Origin: Luteimonas panaciterrae
GTDB taxonomy: Bacteria > Pseudomonadota > Gammaproteobacteria > Xanthomonadales > Xanthomonadaceae
Assembly: GCF_020511115.1 (NCBI RefSeq)
Contig: NZ_JAJAVH010000001.1
Location: 1 to 64,000, forward strand
Direction of reading: 5' to 3'
Length of the DNA stretch: 64,000 nucleotides
Shown: one piece after another, positions 29,625 through 38,344 of the stretch
Numbering within the stretch: position 1 is the first letter of the stretch
Layout of the letters: each line of letters starts with the position of its first letter
The notes under the pieces: generated by a model
Seen by the model: the letters and a program-made list of their open reading frames with translations, nothing else
The model's database searches: none
What the model was told of the DNA's origin: nothing
Position numbers and translations under genes: made by a program

Positions 29625-30257
29625 TCAGTCATTCTCGAGACTTTCGATGTAGGCGCAAAACATGTCGGACAAGGCATCGGCATAGGCCTTGATCTCCGCG
29701 GGAGTCCTCGGGCTTTCCGAGAAACTCGCGCCCACCGCACTTAGCGTCGTCGTGATCAGGTCGCCGACGAGGGCGCGGGTCGCTTCCGAGGCGGATGGCA
29801 ACGCCTCCTGCATGAAGGCCTGGAAAGCGCGGTCTCCGGATGCTCTCGCTTCCCGTGCTTCGGGCGCATCGCGATAGAGCGGAGCCGCATCGTTGAGTGC
29901 GATGCGCATCTTTGCTTCATCGCATTCCGAACGGATGAAGGCATGGACCAAAGTGCGCAATCGTTCGAGCGGCGGCTTGCTGGTGTCTTCGAGAATGCCG
30001 ATCCACAACTCGGCCGTCTGTCGCCATTCGTCGCTCTGGAGTCGAAAGAGGATCGCCGCCTTGTTCGGGAAGTACTGGTACAGCGATCCCACGCTGACGC
30101 CGGCCTTCTCGGCGACACGCGCAGTGGTGAAGCGCTGTGCGCCTTCCTTCTCCAAAACCTGAACTGCCGCTTCCAGGATGATGGAAACCAGCTCGTTCGA
30201 GCGAGCCTGTTTGGGCTGTTTTCGCAGGGAAATCTTGTGTTTTCGGCGAGTGGTCAT
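29625..30257 (-). CDS. TetR/AcrR-family regulator
   Basis: A 210-residue repressor-type regulator. The N-terminal HTH spans about 20-65 with FTTARVAEKAGVSVGSLYQYFPNK, shown here as two adjacent motifs: TTARVAEKAGVS and GSLYQYFPNK. The C-terminal ligand domain is helical. It is divergent from an O-methyltransferase, and a 7-7-7 inverted repeat in the gap is its likely operator. The inducer is unknown. Confidence 0.92.
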   Translation of the reverse strand: MTTRRKHKISLRKQPKQARSNELVSIILEAAVQVLEKEGAQRFTTARVAEKAGVSVGSLYQYFPNKAAILFRLQSDEWRQTAELWIGILEDTSKPPLERLRTLVHAFIRSECDEAKMRIALNDAAPLYRDAPEAREARASGDRAFQAFMQEALPSASEATRALVGDLITTTLSAVGASFSESPRTPAEIKAYADALSDMFCAYIESLEND

Positions 30258-30290
30258 GACGGCGTTGATAATGCGAATAGCGAATCTGAC

Positions 30291-30311
30291 GAATTAGTCG
30301 CATTCTAATTC
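30291..30311. promoter_or_regulatory. Probable TetR operator
   Basis: GAATTAG (30291-30297), 7-base spacer, CTAATTC (30305-30311): a perfect inverted repeat in the gap between the divergent TetR and O-methyltransferase genes. A second pair, GCGAATA (30273-30279) and TATTCGC (30320-30326), nearly encloses it. Confidence 0.65.
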
Positions 30312-30348
30312 GACGCGGATATTCGCGCATTTCATACCGGAAACCGAC

Positions 30349-31014
30349 ATGTCACTCCTGACATCAGCTCCGCTTGCTCCCTTGCTGGATCGTTTATTCG
30401 AAGAGGCCGCCCGGGCATCGCCGGCGACGAGCTCTGTGGTGGCCGCGCTCTCCCGCGAGGAGCGGGAACGCTGGATGCAAAGCAAGACCGAATACCTCGA
30501 CTACTACAGCCGCATGAAGGATTTACCGCTTCCCGTCTCCAGGGAAACGGGCACGCTGCTCTACATGCTGGCGCGTGGCTGCGGCGCGCGCACGATCGTC
30601 GAGTTCGGCACTTCGTTCGGCATCTCCACGCTGCATCTGGCCGCGGCCCTGCGCGACAACGGCGGCGGTCGCCTGATCACCACCGAGTTCGAGCCGTCAA
30701 AAGTGGTGCGTGCCCGGGAGAATCTAACGGCCGGCGGCCTCATCGATCTGGTGGAGATCCGCGAAGGAGATGCGCTGCAGACGCTGAGCGCCGATCTTCC
30801 GGAAACGATCGATCTGTTGCTGCTCGACGGCGCCAAGGGACTCTATCCCGAGATCCTGAACCTGGTGGAGAGCCGTCTCAGGCCGGGTGCGTTCATCGTC
30901 GCCGACAACGCCGACTACAGCCCCGATTATCTGGCGCACGTGCGCTCGCCCGCGAATGGTTATCTGTCCACGCCATTCGGCGAGGACGTCGAGTTGTCGA
31001 TGCGCATTGGTTGA
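30349..31014 (+). CDS. O-methyltransferase (CheR/COMT-like class I)
   Basis: A 221-residue SAM-dependent methyltransferase of the small O-methyltransferase type. Motif I is VEFGTSFGISTLHLAAAL, the acidic residue after strand 2 is in TTEFEPSK, and the metal/catalytic region DLLLLDGAKGLYPE and ADNADYSPD follow, as in catechol-type enzymes. It is divergent from a TetR gene that probably controls it. The acceptor substrate is unknown. Confidence 0.88.
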   Translation: MSLLTSAPLAPLLDRLFEEAARASPATSSVVAALSREERERWMQSKTEYLDYYSRMKDLPLPVSRETGTLLYMLARGCGARTIVEFGTSFGISTLHLAAALRDNGGGRLITTEFEPSKVVRARENLTAGGLIDLVEIREGDALQTLSADLPETIDLLLLDGAKGLYPEILNLVESRLRPGAFIVADNADYSPDYLAHVRSPANGYLSTPFGEDVELSMRIG

Positions 31015-31151
31015 AGCGGCGTGAGTGGCCGCGACCGGGTTCGGAGACGAGATCAAGGAAAGTCCGCCGATCGAACGCTCCAGGCAAACTCGGGTGCCCG
31101 TCGGTTATCTGTTCCGCTTCTGAAGGCGCGCAGGCCGCGCACGCGCAACCG

Positions 31152-31529
31152 TCACTGTGGCGGCGCGGCCAGCTCGCGTGAATCCAGCGCCCCGTCATGA
31201 TTGCGATCCTGGCGGGAGAAGGTGTCGGCGATGCGCGCGCGATGATCCTCGCGCGACACCGGCTTGCCCTTGCCGCCCGGAAGCTCGGCGCCACTGAGCT
31301 GGCCGTCGTGGTCGCGATCCATGGCGTCGAAGGCGTAGCTCATCCAATCCTGATATTCGGCCAGCGAGACGCGGCCATCGCGATCGGTGTCCATGCGCGA
31401 GAGATAGTCGCCGGTGGCTTTCACCTGCGCGTGCGCGGTGCTCGTCAACAACAAGAACATCAGCAAAGGCACGCCCACGAAAAAGCCCGGCCAATGGCCG
31501 GGCTTCGTGCGTGCGTCGCGTGCGCGCAT
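31152..31529 (-). CDS. Exported EF-hand protein
   Basis: A protein of up to 125 residues. A hydrophobic signal-like segment (VPLLMFLLLTSTAHAQ) is followed by three EF-hand calcium loops: DTDRDGRVSLAE, DRDHDGQLSGAE and DRNHDGALDSRE. It binds calcium outside the cytoplasm. The start is uncertain: ATG at 31529 directly follows the desaturase stop and gives a basic N-region, but its first codons overlap the desaturase terminator hairpin; ATG at 31460 gives a very short signal. Neither has a good ribosome-binding site. Confidence 0.75.
   Translation of the reverse strand: MRARDARTKPGHWPGFFVGVPLLMFLLLTSTAHAQVKATGDYLSRMDTDRDGRVSLAEYQDWMSYAFDAMDRDHDGQLSGAELPGGKGKPVSREDHRARIADTFSRQDRNHDGALDSRELAAPPQ
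31480..31503 (-). terminator. Terminator after the desaturase, inside the EF-hand reading frame
   Basis: On the minus strand GCCCGGCCA and TGGCCGGGC pair around one base (31485-31503), followed by TTTTT (31484-31480). This is a compact rho-independent terminator 29 bases after the desaturase stop. It lies within the first codons of the EF-hand gene if that starts at 31529. Confidence 0.85.
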
Positions 31530-31531
31530 GC

Positions 31532-32737
31532 TTACGCGCGAGCGGTCAGCGAGTAGCCCTTCAAACGCGCCGAATATTCCTGCAGGGCGCGGATGCCGCT
31601 GGCCTCGGCCTCGCGGCACCAGGCCTGCAGGTTGTGCAGGGATTCGGAGGCGTTGTGGGTACGCGCTTCGAGCAAGGCCGACAGGCGGGCACGATATTCG
31701 ACCAGGGTGCGGATGCGCGGACGCTGGGCCACCCAGGTGCGCAGCTGTTCGCGCGCGTCGGGCTTCAGCCAGCGGCCGTCGTCGACCATGCCCTTGCGCA
31801 GCTTGCGCGGCAGCAGCGCGCGCAGCTTGGCGCCGGCGGCACGGGCTTCCTCGCGCAGGGCCGGCGTCAGCACGTTGCGCTGGTAGTCGGTCATGGCCTG
31901 GAAGCGGTGGGCGAGCAGCGCCTTCATGGTGTCGCCATCCGGCACGTGGATGTTGGGACGCACATCGAGCGAGGGCGCCACGCGCAGCACCTTGGCCAGC
32001 TTCACCTTCTCGAGCAGCTTGATCGCGGCCCAGCCGATGTCGAACTCCCACTTGCGCAGGGCGAACTTGGCCGAGCTGGGGAAGGCGTGGTGGTTGTTGT
32101 GTAGTTCCTCGCCGCCGATCCACACGCCCCAGGGGGTGAGGTTGGTGGCGGTGTCGGTGGTCTCGAAGTTGCGGTAGCCCCACCAGTGGCCGAGGCCGTT
32201 GACGACGCCGGCGGCCCAGAACGGAATCCAGGCCATCTGGATCGCCCAGATCGCCACGCCCTTGAAGCCGAACAGGGCGAAGCTGACGAACAGCAGGAAC
32301 GTCGGCCCCATAGTGGCGAACGGGGTGTAGAGGTGGCGCTCGATCCAGTCGTTGGGCGCGCCCTTGCCGTACTGCTCGATGTCGGCGCGCTGGGCGCGCG
32401 CTTCGCGGTACAGCTCGACGCCGCGCCAGAAGACGGTCTTGATGCCCTTGTACATCGGGCTGTGCGGATCGTCCTCGGTCTCGCACTTGGCGTGGTGCTT
32501 GCGATGGATGGCCACCCACTCCTTGGTGATCATCGAGGTGGTCAGCCACGTCCAGAAGCGGAAGAAGTGGTTGAGCACGGGATGGAAGTCGACGCCGCGG
32601 TGCGCCTGGCTGCGATGCAGGTACAGGGTCACGGAGAAGATCGTCAGCTGGGTGGCGATCAGGAAGTAGATCACCAGGGTCCAGGGTCCGGCCTGCGTGA
32701 GGCCGCCGGCGAGGAAGTCGAGCAGAGAGGTGGGCAT
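31532..32737 (-). CDS. Fatty-acid (acyl) desaturase
   Basis: A 401-residue integral-membrane di-iron desaturase that introduces a double bond into acyl chains, probably delta-9. The three histidine boxes are HRSQAH (about 42-47), HRKHH (about 79-83) and ELHNNHH (about 215-221). Membrane helices are near 18-38, 148-190 and around. It has the length and C-terminal basic tail of the DesA-like group. A terminator follows directly. The EF-hand protein lies downstream. Confidence 0.95.
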   Translation of the reverse strand: MPTSLLDFLAGGLTQAGPWTLVIYFLIATQLTIFSVTLYLHRSQAHRGVDFHPVLNHFFRFWTWLTTSMITKEWVAIHRKHHAKCETEDDPHSPMYKGIKTVFWRGVELYREARAQRADIEQYGKGAPNDWIERHLYTPFATMGPTFLLFVSFALFGFKGVAIWAIQMAWIPFWAAGVVNGLGHWWGYRNFETTDTATNLTPWGVWIGGEELHNNHHAFPSSAKFALRKWEFDIGWAAIKLLEKVKLAKVLRVAPSLDVRPNIHVPDGDTMKALLAHRFQAMTDYQRNVLTPALREEARAAGAKLRALLPRKLRKGMVDDGRWLKPDAREQLRTWVAQRPRIRTLVEYRARLSALLEARTHNASESLHNLQAWCREAEASGIRALQEYSARLKGYSLTARA

Positions 32738-32870
32738 TACAGCTCCAGGAGCACGGTCAAATGACGACAGCGGATGGACAGACCTATAGGGCCGCCGAGT
32801 GTCGCATGGACATCATGCCATCGACGTGACGCTTTTCAATCTGTGCGTCGGGGTACGGTGGTAACGGGAT

Positions 32871-33764
32871 TCAGTCCCGTTTTCGGCGATCCCGCGTAGC
32901 GGGGATCGGCGCCGGTTCGACCGCGCGCTCGATGGCGGCGATGCGGCGCTGCTGCTTGGCCAGGGCGACCTTGGCGTAGTGGCGCAGGGCGGCGCGGTCG
33001 GCCTTTTCGAGCGGCAGGCCGCCCTTGGCCTGGTCGAGCAGGAGCCGCAGGTCCTGCGCGACGCCGAGCTGTTCGGCCAGGGATTTGTCGAAGGCGCGCG
33101 GGGCGGGAAAGGCCAGGCCCGCGGCCTTGGCGGCGCGCAGCTGCTGCGACAGGCGGCGCATGCGGCGGCGCCAGCGATGCCAGTCTTCCTCGTCCCCGCT
33201 GGCATGTACGCGCGCGTGCGCCCGGTCGGCGCGGGCGGCGCTGTCGGTCAGGGCGCGCTGCAGACGGGCGGGCTGGAGGGCGGCCCAGGGCAGGGCGTCC
33301 AGGCCGGCCCGCAGCACTTGCAGGGCTTGGCGGCGGGCGGCCAGGGCGGGGTCGGCGTCGAGTTCGGCGCGCAGCCGATCCGCCCGCCGCTGCGCCGCGA
33401 CATGGCGGACGCGGCGCAGCAGGGGGCGCGTCTCCGCGTCCGGATGCTTGGCGATGCGGCGGTCGAGGGTTTCGATCAGGGCATGGGCGTCGCGCAGGGC
33501 AGAGAGACCACGATTCACGCGGGCGAGTTCGCGAACCAGCAGACGGGCGCCGTCCCCGAGGTCCTCGCCGCCGAGGAGCAGCACCGCCCGGGTGCGCCGC
33601 AACCCCTTGCGGGCATGGTGCACGCCCGTATGCAGGCGATGACCGTGCCGCGCCAGACCGGCGATGGCGGCATCGAGCTCGGCGGCGGCATAGGCGCGCA
33701 GGGCCGGACCCGGAGACTGGCCGGAGGGCGGAGGGGACGCAGCGGTGGCCGGTTTGTTTCGCAT
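32871..33764 (-). CDS. CHAD-domain protein
   Basis: A 297-residue, Arg/Ala/Leu-rich, all-helical protein with the conserved-histidine alpha-helical domain: VHHARKGLRRTRAVL near residue 48, LRDAHAL, and WHRWRRRMRRL near residue 195. CHAD domains bind polyphosphate and localise to polyphosphate granules. No CYTH domain is fused. It faces the ABC ATPase gene divergently. Confidence 0.9.
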   Translation of the reverse strand: MRNKPATAASPPPSGQSPGPALRAYAAAELDAAIAGLARHGHRLHTGVHHARKGLRRTRAVLLLGGEDLGDGARLLVRELARVNRGLSALRDAHALIETLDRRIAKHPDAETRPLLRRVRHVAAQRRADRLRAELDADPALAARRQALQVLRAGLDALPWAALQPARLQRALTDSAARADRAHARVHASGDEEDWHRWRRRMRRLSQQLRAAKAAGLAFPAPRAFDKSLAEQLGVAQDLRLLLDQAKGGLPLEKADRAALRHYAKVALAKQQRRIAAIERAVEPAPIPATRDRRKRD

Positions 33765-33850
33765 GGAAGCGATGCCCGTCGATGGCGACTGGCGATCCGA
33801 AGTCTAATAGGGATGTTGGGATTCCCCATCCGCGCCTTCATCTCCCAGCC

Positions 33851-34696
33851 ATGCCCGCCGATGCCACGCACCTCCCCGCTCCACCGCTGATCGAACTGGA
33901 TCACGCCAGCGTGATGCGCGGCGCCCGTCTCGCGCTGCGGGATGTGTCGCTGCGGATTCCGCTCGGCCGGCACACCGCGATCCTGGGGCCGAACGGCTGC
34001 GGCAAATCGACGCTGATCAAGTTGATCACGCGCGAGCTGTATCCGCTGGCGCACGACGACGGACGCCACGCGGTGCGCATCCTCGGCATGCATTTGTGGG
34101 ACGTGCGCGAGATCCGGACGCAGCTTGGCATCGTCACCGGCGCGATCCATGACGATCTGGCGTCGCTGCCTGGCTTGCGTGTGGAAGATGTTGTCCTTGG
34201 CGCCTTCGAAGCCCGACTGGCGGCGCCGGAACCGCAGACAGTCACCGCCTCGATGCGCGATCGCGCACGCGAGGCGCTCGCGCGCGTGGACGCGCTGCCT
34301 CTGGCCGAGCGCGAATACGCGACGCTGTCGACCGGCGAAGCGCGACGCGTGCTGGTCGCGCGCGCGCTGGTGCATGCGCCGCGCGCCCTGTTGCTGGACG
34401 AACCGACGACCGGGCTGGACTTGGTCGCCCGCCATCGCCTTCTGCAGACATTGCGCGCGCTCGCCCGGGACGGCATCACGCTGGTTCTGGTGACGCACCA
34501 TCTCGAGGAACTCATCCCCGAGATCAACCACATCGTGCTGCTGAGCGAAGGCCAGGTGCTGGACGACGGACCGCGCGAACATGCGCTGACGGCCGAGCGC
34601 TTGTCGCAAGCCTTCGGCGCCATACTCGACTACGACGATCGCGAATATGCCAGCGCCGTCGTGATCGATGCTGTCACGAGACCTGTCGATGCCTGA
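33851..34696 (+). CDS. ABC transporter ATP-binding protein
   Basis: A 281-residue ATPase. Walker [10 protein letters not shown] (about 48-56), a signature helix reading [14 protein letters not shown] (the usual LSGGQ is LSTGE), Walker [12 protein letters not shown], and the switch His in LVTHHLEE. It resembles the single-subunit ModF/YlmA-like group of ATPases without an adjacent permease. The ATG at 33851 was chosen by domain start. Its stop overlaps the mutM start by 8 bases. Confidence 0.87.
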   Translation: MPADATHLPAPPLIELDHASVMRGARLALRDVSLRIPLGRHTAILGPNGCGKSTLIKLITRELYPLAHDDGRHAVRILGMHLWDVREIRTQLGIVTGAIHDDLASLPGLRVEDVVLGAFEARLAAPEPQTVTASMRDRAREALARVDALPLAEREYATLSTGEARRVLVARALVHAPRALLLDEPTTGLDLVARHRLLQTLRALARDGITLVLVTHHLEELIPEINHIVLLSEGQVLDDGPREHALTAERLSQAFGAILDYDDREYASAVVIDAVTRPVDA

Positions 34697-35516
34697 GTTG
34701 CCCGAAGTCGAAACCACCCGTCGCGGTCTGGCGCCGCACGTCGAAGGGCGACGCGTGCGCGAAGTCGTGCTGCGTCGGCCGGATCTGCGCTGGCCGATTC
34801 CGCGCGAGGTGTCCGAATTGCTGCCGGGCCAGCGCATCACCGCGGTGCGGCGACGCGCCAAATATCTATTGCTCGATACCGAAGTGGGCAGCGCGCTGCT
34901 GCATCTGGGCATGTCCGGCAGCCTGCGCGTGTTGCCGCCGAGCACGGCGGTGACGACGCACGATCACGTCGACGTCGCGCTGGATGCCGCGAGCGGATCA
35001 CCTCGTCGCGTGCTGCGCTTCAACGACCCACGCCGCTTCGGCTGCCTGCTCTGGCAGCCGCCGGGAACGACACACGAACTGCTGCGCGATCTCGGCCCCG
35101 AGCCGTTGTCCGACGCCTTCGACGGCGAATATCTGTTCGCGCTCAGCCGCGGCCGCAAGGCGCCGGTGAAAGTCTTCCTGATGGACCAGCGCGTGGTCGT
35201 CGGCGTGGGCAACATCTATGTCGCCGAGGCCCTGTTCGCGGCCGGCGTGTCGCCGCTGCGCGCGGCCGGGCGCGTTTCGCGCGAGAGTTATCTGCGCATC
35301 GCCGAGAGCATCCGCCGCATCCTGCAATACGCGATCACACGCGGCGGCACGACGCTGCGCGATTTCCTCAGCCCGGATGGCGCGCCGGGTTATTTCGAAC
35401 AGGAATTGTCGGTGTATGGACGCGAAGGCGAGCCATGCAAGACCTGCGGACGCGCGCTGACGCTGACCACCATCGGCCAGCGCGCGACGGTGTGGTGTCG
35501 ACACTGCCAGCGCTGA
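34689..35516 (+). CDS. mutM: Formamidopyrimidine-DNA glycosylase
   Basis: A 275-residue bifunctional DNA glycosylase/AP lyase that removes oxidised purines such as 8-oxoguanine. The start is set by the catalytic N-terminus MPELPEVE (Pro2, Glu3 after Met removal). A conserved Lys in RRRAKYLLL, the helix-two-turn-helix region [13 protein letters not shown] and the C-terminal zinc finger (CKTC ... CRHC) complete the enzyme. It overlaps the preceding ABC ATPase gene by 8 bases and is probably co-transcribed. Confidence 0.97.
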   Translation: MPELPEVETTRRGLAPHVEGRRVREVVLRRPDLRWPIPREVSELLPGQRITAVRRRAKYLLLDTEVGSALLHLGMSGSLRVLPPSTAVTTHDHVDVALDAASGSPRRVLRFNDPRRFGCLLWQPPGTTHELLRDLGPEPLSDAFDGEYLFALSRGRKAPVKVFLMDQRVVVGVGNIYVAEALFAAGVSPLRAAGRVSRESYLRIAESIRRILQYAITRGGTTLRDFLSPDGAPGYFEQELSVYGREGEPCKTCGRALTLTTIGQRATVWCRHCQR

Positions 35517-35616
35517 TGCGTCGACGTTTCGTCACCGTTTCGACAACAAGCTGTCATCTCGCTTTCTCATGAGAACGGCACGCTGCGGGCTCTGACCAAG
35601 TCCGCAGAGGTTGCTC

Positions 35617-36390
35617 GTGAACTCAGCCGCAAGATTGCTTTCGATCCTCGGACTCTGGCTCGCCGCGCATTCAGCGCAGGCCATCACCTGCGACAGCAGC
35701 ACGAACGACGAGTACCTCGACGGCCGGCAGCCGGTGCTGCTCAACTCGGACATGAACTCGGGAACGCTGACGCTGTGCAAGCAGGAATACAACCTGTACG
35801 CCTCGAAGGTCACCGGCACCAATCTGTGGTCGGCGCAACACTTGACCGAGGCGCGCGTGCTCGGTGCGGAGTCGATCACCCGCATCGACATGAACTTCAC
35901 CAGCGAGGCCGGCTTCCCGACCACGCATTCGAGCTACACCAACAGCGGCTACGACCGCGGCCACATGATGCCGGCCGGTGATGCCTCCACCAATACCGCG
36001 CAGAAGGAAACCTTCTCGATCGCGAACGTCGTGCCTCAGACACCAACGTTGAACCGCAACAAATGGCGCGTGATCGAGGAGACCGTGCGCGTGGTCGCCA
36101 AGAGCTATGGCGAGGCCTACATCGTCACCGGCCCGGACTTCGCCACCATGTCCACCACCATCAACAGCGGCAAGGTGGTGGTGCCGACGCAGACCTGGAA
36201 GGCGGTCTACGTGCCCGAAGCGCAGGTGGCGGGCGCCTACTGGTGCGAGAACACGGGCACGCCGACCTGCAAGCTGATCTCGATCAACCAGCTGAAGAGC
36301 GATGCCTTCGTCGATGCGTTTCCGACGCTGCCGTCATCGCTGCGCGATCAGACGTCCGCCGATTGGGAAGACATCCTGGTATTGCCCTAG
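35617..36390 (+). CDS. Secreted DNA/RNA non-specific endonuclease
   Basis: A 257-residue nuclease of the NUC1/Serratia type. A signal peptide ends near HSAQA, and the catalytic DRGHMMPAGD (His about 118) is followed by the metal-ligand Asn in TLNRNKWR. The family cuts single- and double-stranded nucleic acid with Mg2+. The GTG at 35617 was chosen because AGAGG stands 6 bases upstream; a TTG at 35611 is in frame. It probably serves nutrient scavenging or attack on other cells. Confidence 0.92.
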   Translation: MNSAARLLSILGLWLAAHSAQAITCDSSTNDEYLDGRQPVLLNSDMNSGTLTLCKQEYNLYASKVTGTNLWSAQHLTEARVLGAESITRIDMNFTSEAGFPTTHSSYTNSGYDRGHMMPAGDASTNTAQKETFSIANVVPQTPTLNRNKWRVIEETVRVVAKSYGEAYIVTGPDFATMSTTINSGKVVVPTQTWKAVYVPEAQVAGAYWCENTGTPTCKLISINQLKSDAFVDAFPTLPSSLRDQTSADWEDILVLP

Positions 36391-36421
36391 GACATTTTTC
36401 GATTCGAGGGATGACAACCCT

Positions 36422-36447
36422 GTCATCCCGGCGAAAGCTGGGATGAC
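36422..36447. repeat. Palindromic repeat unit
   Basis: GTCATCCCGGC and GCTGGGATGAC form a hairpin with a GAAA loop (one G-T pair). It is a diverged member of the GTCATTCCCGC family seen at 8818 and 50303. It lies between convergent genes and may terminate one or both. Confidence 0.7.
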
Positions 36448-36465
36448 GAAAGCAAGCACCAAGAG

Positions 36466-36810
36466 TCATTCGGACTGGTTCGAGGCGCGCAGGCTTTCCA
36501 CCGCTTCGGGCGACGCCCACAGCAACGTGTTCAAGTAGGTCTCGATCCTGCTGACCAGCGCCTCGCGCGGCCCTTGTCGCCATGCCTCCGAACCATAGAA
36601 GCGGCCTTGCTCCGCGTCCAAAGCCTCGCGGCTGTCGTAGGCGCGGATCAGGAAATAGCTTTCTTCCTCGTGATCCGAACGGCCGTAGGCCACCACGTCC
36701 ATGCCCGCGCTTCGCAGCATCGGCACGGCGCTGCCGTGCATGGCCGCGTGGAAGTCGGCGATCGTGCCCGGCTTCAGACGGTATGTGCGGATTTCGAGCA
36801 GACGGTTCAT
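36466..36810 (-). CDS. NIPSNAP-family protein
   Basis: A 114-residue protein of the NIPSNAP / dimeric ferredoxin-like fold: LLEIRTYRLKPGT at the N-terminus, FLIRAYDSREALDAEQGRF in the centre and the C-terminal helix with ETYLNTLL. Members are small cytosolic proteins of unclear role. The stop of tdk is 10 bases upstream on the same strand, so they may share a transcript. Confidence 0.85.
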   Translation of the reverse strand: MNRLLEIRTYRLKPGTIADFHAAMHGSAVPMLRSAGMDVVAYGRSDHEEESYFLIRAYDSREALDAEQGRFYGSEAWRQGPREALVSRIETYLNTLLWASPEAVESLRASNQSE

Positions 36811-36820
36811 GCGTCGGGGA

Positions 36821-37441
36821 TCAAAGCGGCAGCGGTTGCTGCAACGGCTCGATGCGCCCTTCGCCGCGCACGATCTTCTTGAACTCGGCGCGGCTCACGG
36901 AGACGTAACGCTCGTTGCCACCGATCTCCACCTGCGGCCCGTCCTGCACGGCGTAGCCGTTGTCGTCCACGCGCACGGTCATGGTCGCCTTCTTGCCGGT
37001 GTGGCAGATGGTCTTGATCTCGGACAGTTCGTCGGCCCAGGCCAATAGATATTGGCTGCCCTCGAACAGCTCGCCGCGAAAATCCGTGCGCAGGCCGTAG
37101 CACAGCACCGGGATGCGCAGATTGTCGACCACCTCGCTCAGCTGCCACACCTGCGCCTTGCTCAGGAACTGCGCCTCGTCCACCAGCACGCAGTGCAGGT
37201 CGCCATGCGCTGCGATGTCGTCCTGGATGCATCGCTGCAGATCGTCATCGCGATCGAACGACACGCCCTGCGCCTGCAGACCGATGCGCGAGGCGACGGT
37301 GCCGCTGCCGGCGCGATGGTCCAGGCGCGGCGTCAGGATCATCACCCGCATGCCGCGCTCGCGGTAGTTGTGCGCGGATTGCAGCAGCGTGGTGGTCTTC
37401 CCGGCGTTCATCGCCGAGTAGTAGAAGTAGAGCTTGGCCAT
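36821..37441 (-). CDS. tdk: Thymidine kinase
   Basis: A 206-residue type II thymidine kinase, which phosphorylates thymidine in the salvage pathway. The P-loop reads AMNAGKTT near residue 10, the Walker B-like acidic motif is VDEAQFL, and the lasso loop contains [12 protein letters not shown]. The usual C-terminal zinc-site cysteines are not obvious after [10 protein letters not shown], where only part is retained. Length is typical. Confidence 0.95.
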   Translation of the reverse strand: MAKLYFYYSAMNAGKTTTLLQSAHNYRERGMRVMILTPRLDHRAGSGTVASRIGLQAQGVSFDRDDDLQRCIQDDIAAHGDLHCVLVDEAQFLSKAQVWQLSEVVDNLRIPVLCYGLRTDFRGELFEGSQYLLAWADELSEIKTICHTGKKATMTVRVDDNGYAVQDGPQVEIGGNERYVSVSRAEFKKIVRGEGRIEPLQQPLPL

Positions 37442-37465
37442 GAGGCGGATTCTAACGTCCGCCGG

Positions 37466-38254
37466 TCATCGCTCGCTCGGGGTTTCCGGTTCCGGCGCGT
37501 CGGCCTGGGGCGCGGTGTCCGGCACGCGCGACTTGAGCGGCGGCGTGTCTTCCTTCACCGTTTCCACCTCGCCGACACTGACCCGGCCGATGCGCGGCTT
37601 CGCCCAGATGGCGTCGTGCCATTCCTGATACAGCTTCGGGTCCCAGTAGCGCTTGTCGTAGAACTTGGAGCCACTGATGACCGTGCCGCCGCCCGGGCTC
37701 GGCACGAAGATCTCCAGATTGCCGGTGAAGCCGGTGCGGCTTCCCGTCATCCGCAGCCGCTCGCGGCGCAACGCGGTGGCGATGCGGGGTTTGGCGGCGG
37801 CGTCGCCGTATTTGGCGTAGAGCTCCTGTCCGACGTCGATGGCGCGCTTGCGCTCCGCCTCGGTCAGTTCACCCCAATAGCGTTCGCGCAGGCCGAGGAA
37901 CCCTTCGTAGCCCCGCTCGGCGGCGAGATCCATCCAGGCATAGGCCAGCGCGTGATCCTGCGGCGCGCCCTGCCCGTTCCACAGCATTTCCGCGACCATG
38001 CCCTGCGAAGGCTTGTCGGCGTAGTAGGCGGCGCGCTGGAAGAACTTCAGCGCATCCTCGAGCTTTTCCTGCTTGCGCTTTTCCAGCCCGAGCAGCCGGT
38101 AGCGCAGATCGGGATGACCGCTGAGAAAGCCGGCCGTGAGCATCACCGGGTCCTGAAGCGGATCGGGGGGTAATGCCTTCTTCTTGTCGGCAGCCGTCGC
38201 GGCGCTCGTGAACAGCAACGCGCTCAACATGAAAATGGCGACTCTCCCCCGCAT
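37466..38254 (-). CDS. Exported Sel1/TPR-like repeat protein
   Basis: A 262-residue protein with a signal peptide (cleavage near ATAADKK). The middle has Sel1-like helix pairs (DALKFFQRAAYYADKPSQGM, then AYAWMDLAAERGYEGF), which mediate protein contacts. The C-terminal 80 residues are Pro/Glu-rich. AAGGACAAGGA precedes the ATG at 38254; a much longer open frame upstream is not protein-like. It is divergent from rep. Confidence 0.8.
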   Translation of the reverse strand: MRGRVAIFMLSALLFTSAATAADKKKALPPDPLQDPVMLTAGFLSGHPDLRYRLLGLEKRKQEKLEDALKFFQRAAYYADKPSQGMVAEMLWNGQGAPQDHALAYAWMDLAAERGYEGFLGLRERYWGELTEAERKRAIDVGQELYAKYGDAAAKPRIATALRRERLRMTGSRTGFTGNLEIFVPSPGGGTVISGSKFYDKRYWDPKLYQEWHDAIWAKPRIGRVSVGEVETVKEDTPPLKSRVPDTAPQADAPEPETPSER

Positions 38255-38344
38255 TCCTTGTCCTTGACTTTTTCCGGCGACCGCATCGTAGGCGGCCGGT
38301 GCCGCGCATGTCTGTAGACTGATGGCATAGATCGGAAGTTCCCA

